Positions 6,673 through 16,787 of a DNA stretch of 23,288 nucleotides are shown here, in pieces. The notes under the pieces were generated by a model. That model was not told the origin of the DNA. It saw only the letters and a list, made by a program, of their open reading frames with translations, and did not search any database. Both the position numbers and the translations under genes were made by a program. Origin of the DNA: Bacteroidales bacterium (GTDB lineage: Bacteria; Bacteroidota; Bacteroidia; Bacteroidales; F082); contig JAFRRE010000193.1 of assembly GCA_017428285.1 (NCBI GenBank), positions 1 through 23,288 of the forward strand, in the 5' to 3' direction. Positions within the stretch are counted from its first letter, which is position 1; each line of letters begins with the position of its first letter.

Positions 6673-6680
6673 CAAAAATA
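6673..6680 (-). promoter_or_regulatory. -7 promoter element of the exported EEP gene
   Basis: The minus strand reads TATTTTTG, matching TAnnTTTG, 23 bases before the ATG. No matching -33 element was found at 19-21 bases. Confidence 0.5.
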
Positions 6681-6760
6681 CTAAAAATTACAACATGGCG
6701 GTAAGTAACTACATTTTTGATATATTATTGCTTATTTTTCTATTCGTTGTAAACCAATAA

Positions 6761-6837
6761 TATACCCGACAGCAAACGACAACAAACGACTACTGTCGAC
6801 TACAAACGTTTGTTCAACGGCTTTTTCTTGACAAACG
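6761..6837. repeat. 10-bp-phased ACAAACG / CGAC repeat array (operator-like)
   Basis: Successive 10-base steps end alike: TATACCCGAC (6761), AGCAAACGAC (6771), AACAAACGAC (6781), TACTGTCGAC (6791), TACAAACGTT (6801). A further ACAAACG is at 6831-6837, and ACAAACGTTTGT (6802-6813) is a perfect palindrome. The 10-bp phase puts each copy on one face of the DNA helix, as expected for a multi-site operator. It sits directly upstream of the nuclease-like gene at 6871, covering the place where a -33 box would be. Confidence 0.6.
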
Positions 6838-6840
6838 CTG

Positions 6841-6848
6841 TTTCTTTG
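6841..6848 (+). promoter_or_regulatory. Weak -7-like element of the nuclease-like gene
   Basis: TTTCTTTG differs from TAnnTTTG at one position and lies 22 bases before the ATG. No TTTG occurs at the normal spacing, so the promoter may depend on a protein bound to the adjacent repeat array (inference). Confidence 0.35.
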
Positions 6849-6870
6849 CAACATCAAAATCGAAAATGCT

Positions 6871-7329
6871 ATGACGGACAAGAAACCATTCGACAAAGAA
6901 CAATCGATCAAAATCCCGTTTTCGGAATTAGTGGAACTGATTGATCAAAAATGTGACTACAAGTTTGCCATCATCGACAACGAGGTTGATGAAGAATTGA
7001 TGCTTTTGGCCAAAAAGGAAGGATTAGATTTGACAGGCTACAAGCATGTGATTGAAACAAGCGGGACTAGTCACTCGCAACACAGACACGGGGAGAATAG
7101 TAAAGATAGGGCGCCTTTGACTGTGGAGGATTATTTCCTTATTCCTTACATTATCAAAAACCGAGATGCAGTGATCATTTCTCCGTCTTTGACAAGAATT
7201 CATAAGAACAGAGTCTTCATTTACGAAAAGAAGATTGGTAATCAATACGTTTATGTGGAAGAGATAAGAAGAGGAAGGAACAAGAGCTTGGCTTTTCAAT
7301 CCCTCAGAAAAAGAAAAGCCCCCGAATAG
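6871..7329 (+). CDS. Stand-alone PBECR/BECR-fold nuclease-like protein (tentative)
   Basis: A 152-residue soluble protein. Its second half resembles the phage-linked PBECR domains (barnase-EndoU-colicin-RelE-like fold): a His-rich segment HSQHRHG (68-74), then APLTVEDYFLIPYIIKNRDA (81-100), then beta-rich VFIYEKKIGNQYVYVEEIR (115-133), ending in SLAFQSLRKRK. In known proteins such domains sit at the C-terminus of phage MuF-type or polymorphic-toxin proteins; here it is a separate small gene with no phage neighbours. I recognise the pattern from memory, so the family call is moderate and RNase activity is inference. G+C is low (24/60 in 6961-7020 and 19/60 in 7201-7260) against about 52-58% around it, suggesting transfer. 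No antitoxin gene is adjacent. A phased repeat array precedes it, and an oppositely directed terminator overlaps its stop codon. Confidence 0.6.
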   Translation: MTDKKPFDKEQSIKIPFSELVELIDQKCDYKFAIIDNEVDEELMLLAKKEGLDLTGYKHVIETSGTSHSQHRHGENSKDRAPLTVEDYFLIPYIIKNRDAVIISPSLTRIHKNRVFIYEKKIGNQYVYVEEIRRGRNKSLAFQSLRKRKAPE

Positions 7330-7425
7330 GAGGCTTTAAAGTGTTATCGTGGAGGGTGTCATGCCGAAGCCTGTCCCTTACGTCTTGATAGTCCGCTGTT
7401 TTTCTATCCGTTTCCGCGATCAACT
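7305..7425 (-). ncRNA. Candidate small structured RNA of about 120 nt
   Basis: Nothing here codes on the minus strand, yet it has an ordered transcription unit: a TATTTTTG -7 box (7431-7438), a hairpin closed by a C(UUCG)G tetraloop (7353-7378, outer stem AGGG/CCCU) and an intrinsic terminator (7315-7337) followed by a T-rich tail. It matches none of SRP RNA, 6S RNA, tmRNA or RNase P RNA as I know them. It runs divergently from recA and convergently to the nuclease-like gene, overlapping that gene's last 20-25 bases in antisense. The transcript is inferred, not observed. Confidence 0.5.
7309..7337 (-). terminator. Rho-independent terminator, minus strand
   Basis: On the minus strand AAAGCCTCC pairs with GGGGGCTTT around a TATTC loop: nine pairs including one G-U wobble, followed by TTCTTTTTC. 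On the plus strand the wobble becomes a C-A mismatch and no T-run follows, so the element is polarised for leftward transcription. The TAG stop of the plus-strand gene (7327-7329) lies inside the hairpin. Confidence 0.7.
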
Positions 7426-7430
7426 GTCTG

Positions 7431-7459
7431 CAAAAATACAACTTTTTCATAATATGCAA
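7431..7459 (-). promoter_or_regulatory. Candidate promoter of the small RNA
   Basis: The minus strand reads TTG (7457-7459), 18 bases, then TATTTTTG (7431-7438), close to the Bacteroidota promoter pattern with a spacer one base short. It is back to back with the recA promoter. Confidence 0.5.
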
Positions 7460-7509
7460 GTCTCATCGAGAAAAATAACCAAAAATAACGTCAACATGTC
7501 AAAAATTAC

Positions 7510-7517
7510 TATCTTTG
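7510..7517 (+). promoter_or_regulatory. -7 promoter element of recA
   Basis: TATCTTTG matches TAnnTTTG. The expected leader is about 110 bases, AC-rich and poorly structured, with TCAACAAT three times (7579, 7595, 7609). No LexA-type palindrome was recognised. The rest of the 305-base gap 7330-7634 holds the candidate small RNA. Confidence 0.6.
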
Positions 7518-7634
7518 TCCCTTATTAATGAATCGCGCGTTAAGCGTCTCGTGAAACGTGTCAGAATAATCTTGAAATTCAACAATTAAACAGTTCAACA
7601 ATAATCAATCAACAATCTAAAAACCCCCACAATC

Positions 7635-8663
7635 ATGACTACAGAAAAAACACAAGAAGAAGCTGCAAAACTGAGGCAGGAGAAACTGAAGGCTTTGGAA
7701 GCCACATTAGGTAACATCGAGAAGAGCTTTGGCAAGGGAAGCATCATGCGCTTGGGCGCCGAGGCCGAGAAGATGGAGAGCATCTCCACCGGCTCCATCG
7801 GTCTGGACTACGCCCTCGGCGTGGGCGGTCTTCCAAAAGGCCGTATCATTGAGATTTACGGCCCCGAGAGCTCGGGTAAGACGACATTGGCACTCCATGT
7901 CGTGGCCGAGGCCCAAAAGAAGGGTGGCATCGCTGCCTTTATCGATGCAGAGCATGCCTTCGACCGTTTCTATGCCGCCAAACTTGGCGTGGATGTGGAG
8001 AATCTTCTCATCTCACAGCCCGACTACGGCGAACAAGCCCTCGAAATCGCAGAGAACCTCATCCGCTCCGGTGCCATCGATGTCATTGTCGTCGACTCCG
8101 TTGCTGCTTTGACGCCCAAGAGCGAGATCGAAGGCGAGATGGGCGACAGCAAGATGGGTCTTCAAGCCCGCTTGATGAGCCAGGCCATGCGTAAGCTCAC
8201 CGCCACTATCAACAAGACGGGCTGTGTCTGCATCTTCATCAACCAGCTGCGCGAGAAGATTGGCGTGATGTTTGGCAATCCTGAGACCACCACGGGCGGC
8301 AATGCCTTGAAGTTCTACAGTTCCGTGCGTATCGACATCCGCAAGATCAGCCAGATCAAGGACGGTGAGAATGTTTTGGGCAGCCGCGTCAAGGTGAAGG
8401 TTGTCAAGAACAAGGTGGCCCCGCCGTTCCGCAAGGCCGAATTCGACATCCTCTATGGTGAGGGCATCTCACGCTCCGGCGAAATCGTCGACCTCGGCGT
8501 GGAGATGGGCATCATCAAGAAGAGCGGCTCGTGGTTCAGCTACGGCGACTCCAAGCTCGCCCAAGGCCGCGACTCGGTCAAGAAACTCATCGAAGACAAC
8601 CCCGAACTTGCCGATGAACTCGCTGCCAAGATCTTCGAGGCGTTGGAGAAAAGCGAAGAGTAA
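7635..8663 (+). CDS. recA: Recombinase RecA
   Basis: The 342-residue ATP-dependent strand-exchange protein for homologous recombination and the SOS co-protease, cytoplasmic and forming filaments on single-strand DNA. Visible features: an N-terminal oligomerisation helix; [14 protein letters not shown]; Walker [10 protein letters not shown] (76-84); DAEHAFD; the Walker B/switch region [21 protein letters not shown]1 near [44 protein letters not shown] including L2; and a short acidic tail (EALEKSEE). Length is typical for the phylum. The ATG is preceded by a long AC-rich leader without a Shine-Dalgarno site. A palindromic repeat separates it from the TPR lipoprotein gene. Confidence 0.98.
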   Translation: MTTEKTQEEAAKLRQEKLKALEATLGNIEKSFGKGSIMRLGAEAEKMESISTGSIGLDYALGVGGLPKGRIIEIYGPESSGKTTLALHVVAEAQKKGGIAAFIDAEHAFDRFYAAKLGVDVENLLISQPDYGEQALEIAENLIRSGAIDVIVVDSVAALTPKSEIEGEMGDSKMGLQARLMSQAMRKLTATINKTGCVCIFINQLREKIGVMFGNPETTTGGNALKFYSSVRIDIRKISQIKDGENVLGSRVKVKVVKNKVAPPFRKAEFDILYGEGISRSGEIVDLGVEMGIIKKSGSWFSYGDSKLAQGRDSVKKLIEDNPELADELAAKIFEALEKSEE

Positions 8664-8683
8664 GGTAATGAGTGATGTTTAAT

Positions 8684-8756
8684 CCCCCTAGCCCCCTTTA
8701 AAGGGGGTACTGCTTTTACGGAGCTGTTCCCCCCTCTGTGAGGGGGCAAGGGGGAG
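8684..8756. repeat. Dispersed double-hairpin repeat (CCCCCTTTAAAGGGGG type)
   Basis: Perfect palindrome CCCCCTTTAAAGGGGG (8692-8707) and hairpin CCCCCTC-TGT-GAGGGGG (8730-8746), enclosed by CCCCCT / AGGGGG arms (8684-8689 and about 8749-8755). The layout matches a repeat common between genes in Bacteroidota. It fills most of the recA to TPR-gene gap and may limit read-through. Confidence 0.75.
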
Positions 8757-8785
8757 TAAAACAAACCCTTGCAAAAACTGAAACA

Positions 8786-9820
8786 ATGAAAAAAAACATC
8801 CTATTCCTCGGCCTGCTGCTCGCCCTCTTTGCCTGCGACAACACGCCTAAACCAGAACCAGACAACACAACCAAGGAACCTACGGCTACCATCACAGTGA
8901 ACGATGCTATCCAGCTGATTTCCGACTCCATCTTCATGGACAGCACTAATGCGAACCTCTACGTGCATCGCGCAAAGGCTTATTTTGCCAATGAGCAAGT
9001 TGGGCAGGCCATGGTCGACATCAACAAGGCTTTGCAACTCAATCCAAACAATTTGGAGACCTATCTTTTGCTGGCAGATGTGTATTATGCCTTAGGCGAC
9101 CAGGACAACATCGCCTCGACGCTCAACCGTGCAGCGGAAATCAACCCCTATGATGCACGTCCCTTGGTGAAACTGGCCGAACTCAACCTCTTGCAACAGA
9201 ACTTCAACCTTGCTTTCGCATACGTCGACAAGGCTTTGGGTCTTTCGACCTACAACCCCAGGGCCTATTTTGTGAAGGGCATGTGCTACATGGCTTCGAA
9301 GCAGGATACGATCAATGCGCTGAAGAACTTCCAATTGGCCGCTGAGCAAGATGAGAGGTTTTATGACCCCGTCGAACAGATCAGCCGCATCTATGCTGTC
9401 CAACAGCCGCCCTACGCGATGGACTACCTGCGCAAAGCACAACAACAGTTCTCTGATATTCCCACGGCACGCTACGAGTTGGCACTGTATCTGCAAAGCC
9501 ACGGAGAGCCTGAAGAGGCTTTGCTGCATTACGACACCATCTTGATGACTTATCCATACAATTACATTGTGCTGTTCAACAAAGGCTATGTCAATTATGT
9601 CTATCTCATGGACAATGAGGCGGCTTTGGAGTATTTCAACAGGGCTTTGACCATCAATCCCACTTATATCGACGCCAAATACAACAAAGGGCGTGTGTTG
9701 GAACAAATGGGTGACTATTCTCAAGCCATCGAAATCTACAAGGATGTGCTGAAGACCCAACCCGACTACAAGTTGGCCATCGATGCGCTTAACCGCGTGC
9801 AAAACCAAGAAAAAGAATAA
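8786..9820 (+). CDS. TPR-repeat lipoprotein
   Basis: A 344-residue lipoprotein. MKKNILFLGLLLALFACDN is a lipoprotein signal, with Cys17 as the predicted lipidated residue (lipobox LFAC), followed by an acidic/proline-rich linker. From about residue 35 to the end come tetratricopeptide repeats (e.g. ANLYVHRAKAYFANEQVGQA, NLETYLLLADVYYALGDQDN, ARPLVKLAELNLLQQNFNLA, IVLFNKGYVNYVYLMDNEAA, IDAKYNKGRVLEQMGDYSQA), roughly eight units, so it is a protein-protein scaffold on the periplasmic face of a membrane. The partner is unknown. The frame is open upstream to a GTG at 8738 inside a dispersed repeat; the ATG at 8786 gives the proper signal peptide. The nucleoside kinase starts 24 bases after its stop, so the two are probably co-transcribed. 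Confidence 0.85.
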   Translation: MKKNILFLGLLLALFACDNTPKPEPDNTTKEPTATITVNDAIQLISDSIFMDSTNANLYVHRAKAYFANEQVGQAMVDINKALQLNPNNLETYLLLADVYYALGDQDNIASTLNRAAEINPYDARPLVKLAELNLLQQNFNLAFAYVDKALGLSTYNPRAYFVKGMCYMASKQDTINALKNFQLAAEQDERFYDPVEQISRIYAVQQPPYAMDYLRKAQQQFSDIPTARYELALYLQSHGEPEEALLHYDTILMTYPYNYIVLFNKGYVNYVYLMDNEAALEYFNRALTINPTYIDAKYNKGRVLEQMGDYSQAIEIYKDVLKTQPDYKLAIDALNRVQNQEKE

Positions 9821-9844
9821 TCTTCTAATAACCAACATGTAACC

Positions 9845-11512
9845 ATGATCCAAGTTTATTGCATCAACAACAAGACGACGAAAGAATTCCCGGAAGGCAT
9901 GACTTTGCTTGAGATGCTGCCCGAGTTCGAGTTTGATAGGCCATATCCCATCGTTTCGGCCAAAGTCAACAATGTTTCGCAAGGTCTGAAGTTCCGCGTC
10001 TACAACAGCCGTGATGTGGAGTTCCTCGACCTTACCCACCACACGGCGCGTCTTGTATATTTTAGATCGTTAGGTTTCCTGCTTTTCAAAGCCGCACAGG
10101 ATCTGTTCCCAGACAGCAAACTGAACATGGAGCATCCCATCTCCAAAGGCTTTTATTGTCGTATCAAGAAAAGCGATGGCAAGATACTCGATGGCAACGA
10201 CATCGCCGCACTCAGATTGCGAATGAGGAATATCGTTGCCGAGGACATTCAGTTCCATCGTCATGAGGCTCGCATCGAGGATGCCATCAAAATGTTTGGC
10301 AAACTAGGGCAGGAGGATAAGGTGAAATTGTTTGAAACCAGTGGGAAAGCCTATACCGATTACTATACCTTAGACGAAACCCCTGACTATTATTATGGTC
10401 GCTTGGTGCCTTCTACGGGTTACCTTAGTATTTGGGATATCGAAGCCTATCGTGATGGTATCTTGGTGCGCATTCCTGACCGCGACCATCCTGACCGCTT
10501 GGCCGAGATGCAAGACCAGCCCAAGACCTTCGAAGTGTTTTCAGAAAGCCTGAAATGGAACGACATCATGGGCTTGAGTACGGTTGGCGATGTCAACCAT
10601 GCCTGCCAGAATGGTATGGCGAGGGAGTTGGTGCAAGTGGCTGAGGCATTGCAGGAGAAGAAGATTGTGCAGATTGCCGAGGAGATCAATCGTCGTTATC
10701 ACAGCGAGAATCCTGTTCGTTTGGTGCTGATTACAGGACCAAGCAGCAGTGGCAAGACCACTTTCTGCAGTCGCGTCAGCATCCAGTTGAAAGCCTGTGG
10801 GCTGAAGCCTATTTCGTTCTCGACGGATGACTATTTCGTGAACCGTGTGGACACACCCAAACTGCCTGACGGCACATACGACTTCGACAACTTCGATACC
10901 GTCGACCATGTCGCCCTCGAACGCGATTTGATGACTTTGCTGAGAGGCGAGGAAATCGAAGTGCCTGAATACAACTTTGTCACAGGTGTGCGCGAATACA
11001 ACGGCAAGAGGTTACAGTTGAAGGAGGGAACCGTTTTATTGTTGGAGGGCATCCACGCCTTGAATCCTATGCTGACAGAAAAGATCCCTGAGCCTACTAA
11101 GTTTAGGATTTTCATCTCCACTTTGACCAGCACTGCTTTGGATGACCACAACGCCATCCCGACAGATGACAACCGATTGTTGCGCCGCATTGTGCGCGAC
11201 TACAACAAGGGCGCGTTTACGGCGCGCCAAACCATCAGCCAATGGGCTAGTGTGCGTGCTGCCGAGGAGAAATGGATCAATCCATATCAGGAGAATGCCG
11301 ATGTGATGTTCAACTCTGCCTATCTCTTGGAGTTTGCTGTCATGCGCAACCATGCCGAGAGCATCTTGGCCACCGTGCCGAACAATTGTCCCGAATACAC
11401 CGAGGCGCACCGACTGCTGCGCTTCCTGCATTATTTTACGCCCGTCTCCGACAAGGAGATTCCGGCTACATCCATGCTGCGCCAGTTTATCGGCGGCAGC
11501 AGTTTCATGTAA
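9845..11512 (+). CDS. TGS-domain nucleoside (uridine-type) kinase
   Basis: A 555-residue cytoplasmic protein of a family common in Bacteroidota and Firmicutes. Residues 1 to about 60 form a TGS-like domain (MIQVYCINNKTTKEFPEGMT). A middle part resembles the threonyl-tRNA synthetase second additional domain (HPISKGFYCRIKKSDGKIL; FHRHEARIEDAIKMF). The C-terminal half is a P-loop kinase of the uridine kinase/phosphoribulokinase type: GPSSSGKTTF (298-307), FSTDDYFVNR, the YDFDNFDTVD motif and LLLEGIHALNP. It is expected to phosphorylate a nucleoside such as uridine or cytidine in pyrimidine salvage; exact substrate unknown. Length is the usual one for the family. It follows the TPR gene closely and ends at a dispersed repeat. 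Confidence 0.88.
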   Translation: MIQVYCINNKTTKEFPEGMTLLEMLPEFEFDRPYPIVSAKVNNVSQGLKFRVYNSRDVEFLDLTHHTARLVYFRSLGFLLFKAAQDLFPDSKLNMEHPISKGFYCRIKKSDGKILDGNDIAALRLRMRNIVAEDIQFHRHEARIEDAIKMFGKLGQEDKVKLFETSGKAYTDYYTLDETPDYYYGRLVPSTGYLSIWDIEAYRDGILVRIPDRDHPDRLAEMQDQPKTFEVFSESLKWNDIMGLSTVGDVNHACQNGMARELVQVAEALQEKKIVQIAEEINRRYHSENPVRLVLITGPSSSGKTTFCSRVSIQLKACGLKPISFSTDDYFVNRVDTPKLPDGTYDFDNFDTVDHVALERDLMTLLRGEEIEVPEYNFVTGVREYNGKRLQLKEGTVLLLEGIHALNPMLTEKIPEPTKFRIFISTLTSTALDDHNAIPTDDNRLLRRIVRDYNKGAFTARQTISQWASVRAAEEKWINPYQENADVMFNSAYLLEFAVMRNHAESILATVPNNCPEYTEAHRLLRFLHYFTPVSDKEIPATSMLRQFIGGSSFM

Positions 11513-11524
11513 AACCTAAGGTCC

Positions 11525-11584
11525 CTGAGCCCGTCGAAGGGCCGACAGCTAAATGACGGTGCTTCGATACTTCGACAGGCTCAG
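11525..11584. repeat. Dispersed inverted repeat (CTGAGCC-GTCGAAG type)
   Basis: CTGAGCCCGTCGAAG (11525-11539) and CTTCGACAGGCTCAG (11570-11584) are inverted copies with one mismatch, 30 bases apart. This is a widespread bacterial intergenic repeat pattern. It lies between the kinase and nadE and could form a terminator-like cruciform. Confidence 0.75.
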
Positions 11585-11614
11585 TACTCAGCAACTTGAC
11601 TAAACTTTAACAAC

Positions 11615-12364
11615 ATGTATATATTTAACGCAAAACAAGTAAAAGACCAAGTCGTGCAATGGATTCGCGACTGGTTTGAAGTGAACGGAAAAGGCTGCAA
11701 TGCCGTCATCGGTATCTCGGGGGGCAAGGATAGTAGCGTCGTAGCAGGTCTCTGTGCCGAAGCCCTCGGCAAGGATCGCGTCATTGGCGTGACCATGCCC
11801 AATGGCGTGCAACCCGACATTGACGACAGTATGAAGCTCATCAACCACCTGGGCATCCGTCATTGTTGTGTCAACATCGGCGACACCTATAATACGCTGA
11901 TAGCTGCCGTGAAGGAGCAACTTGGCACTTTGGATGCCGAAGTCAGCCGTCAGACCACGATTAACCTGCCACCACGTCTGCGTATGAGCACTTTGTATGC
12001 CGTTTCGCAGTCGATGAATGGGCGTGTGGCCAACACCTGCAACCTCTCCGAGGACTGGGTGGGCTATTCGACGCGCTATGGTGATGCTGCTGGTGATTTC
12101 GCCCCTTTGGGTGGTCTCACCGTGCAAGAAGTCAAGGCGATAGGGAAGGAGTTGGGCTTGCCCATTGAGTTAGTGGAGAAGACGCCTTCTGATGGCCTCA
12201 CCAACAAGAGCGACGAGGACAATCTGGGCTTTACCTACGCCGTGTTGGACAACTACATCCGTACTGGCATTTGCAATGACCCCAAGACCAAGGCCCTCAT
12301 CGACCACAAGCACATCACCAATCTCTTCAAACTGCAGCCGATACCGCATTTTGAGATGAAGTGA
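11615..12364 (+). CDS. nadE: Ammonia-dependent NAD+ synthase
   Basis: A 249-residue cytoplasmic enzyme that amidates nicotinic acid adenine dinucleotide to NAD+ with ATP, the last step of NAD+ synthesis. The PP-loop SGGKDSS is at 35-41, with GVTMPNG, NTCNLSEDWVGYSTRYGDAAGDFAP (deamido-NAD and ATP binding) and KTPSDGLTNKSDEDNLGF following in the expected order. There is no N-terminal glutaminase domain, so free ammonia would be the donor. Length is slightly below the E. coli enzyme (275) but normal for this subfamily. The ATG follows a dispersed inverted repeat. The thioesterase starts 56 bases after the stop, after a heptad repeat array. Confidence 0.94.
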   Translation: MYIFNAKQVKDQVVQWIRDWFEVNGKGCNAVIGISGGKDSSVVAGLCAEALGKDRVIGVTMPNGVQPDIDDSMKLINHLGIRHCCVNIGDTYNTLIAAVKEQLGTLDAEVSRQTTINLPPRLRMSTLYAVSQSMNGRVANTCNLSEDWVGYSTRYGDAAGDFAPLGGLTVQEVKAIGKELGLPIELVEKTPSDGLTNKSDEDNLGFTYAVLDNYIRTGICNDPKTKALIDHKHITNLFKLQPIPHFEMK

Positions 12365-12369
12365 ATACC

Positions 12370-12418
12370 ACAATTATCAATTATCAATTGTCAATTGTCA
12401 ATTCTCAATTATCGATTC
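12370..12418 (+). repeat. Heptad tandem repeat TCAATTN, about seven units
   Basis: Units in phase from 12370: ACAATTA, TCAATTA, TCAATTG, TCAATTG, TCAATTC, TCAATTA, TCGATTC. The array ends two bases before the ATG of the thioesterase and replaces a normal leader. It keeps the frame open back to a GTG at 12361, giving a spurious N-terminal peptide. A similar 7-base array precedes the transporter gene at 19982. Confidence 0.8.
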
Positions 12419-12420
12419 GA

Positions 12421-12816
12421 ATGTTCTCTTGTCCTATCCAAATAAGAATGAGCGACCTCGACCCGTATAACCACGTCAATAACGGGGCGCAATGCAACTT
12501 TTTCGACATGGGTCGAAGCCGCTATTTCGAGCATGTCTTCCAAGCCAAAATCGATTGGCTTACCTTTAAATATGTCCTCGTCCATGTGGACTTGGACTTC
12601 CGCCATCCCGTGTTGTTCCACGACCCCATTGTTTGTGAGAGTCGTGTCCTCGAAATAGGCAACACTAGCTTTAAGATGGAGCAATGCCTGAAAGATGCTG
12701 AAACGGGCGAAGTCAAGACCTTGTGCCACGCCGTGGTGGTGTATTTTAATCGAGAAAAAAACCAATCGGAGCGGATACCCGATGCCGACAGGGAAAAAAT
12801 GATGCATGCCGACTAA
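12421..12816 (+). CDS. Acyl-CoA thioesterase, 4HBT hotdog fold
   Basis: A 131-residue hotdog-fold protein of the YbgC/4-hydroxybenzoyl-CoA thioesterase group, hydrolysing an acyl-CoA or acyl-ACP thioester in the cytoplasm; the substrate is unknown. The signature is IRMSDLDPYNHVNNGAQCNFFDMGRSRYF near the N-terminus, with the catalytic Asp in SDLDPYNHVNN, followed by the hotdog strand pattern VLVHVDLDFRHPVLFHDPI and KTLCHAVVVYFNR. Length is typical. The ATG at 12421 is chosen because family members begin just before this signature and the upstream in-frame stretch is a tandem repeat. It probably shares a transcript with nadE. Two hairpins follow its stop. Confidence 0.85.
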   Translation: MFSCPIQIRMSDLDPYNHVNNGAQCNFFDMGRSRYFEHVFQAKIDWLTFKYVLVHVDLDFRHPVLFHDPIVCESRVLEIGNTSFKMEQCLKDAETGEVKTLCHAVVVYFNREKNQSERIPDADREKMMHAD

Positions 12817-16755
<3,939 letters not shown>

Positions 16756-16760
16756 TAAAA

Positions 16761-16785
16761 AAGGCGCTCAACCGAGCGCCTTTTC
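16761..16785. terminator. Bidirectional terminator between convergent genes
   Basis: AAGGCGCTC-AACC-GAGCGCCTT forms a nine-pair stem (16761-16782) with T-rich sequence after it on the plus strand and an A-run before it, so it can end both the beta-galactosidase and the arginine deiminase transcripts. Confidence 0.85.
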
Positions 16786-16787
16786 TC

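Noticed and set aside
6771..6840. Type III toxin-antitoxin RNA repeats upstream of the nuclease-like gene.
   Set aside because: Units are only 10 bases, imperfect and without a clear terminator before the gene; a DNA operator explains the 10-base phase better.
6871..7329. Prophage remnant around the PBECR-like gene.
   Set aside because: No integrase, capsid, portal, tail or lysis gene and no att-like repeats are nearby.
7336..7362. An eight-codon Thr-rich frame (MTPSTITL) on the minus strand just before the terminator, like an attenuator leader peptide.
   Set aside because: No minus-strand gene lies downstream to be attenuated and there is no ribosome-binding context; probably chance.
9092..10042. 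A 316-codon minus-strand frame across the TPR gene and kinase start.
   Set aside because: Shadow of two well-supported plus-strand genes; no start context, promoter or motif.
1120..12364. A dedicated NAD gene cluster (nnr, sirtuin, nadE).
   Set aside because: The three genes are kilobases apart, with their own promoters and unrelated genes between; co-location is likely coincidental.
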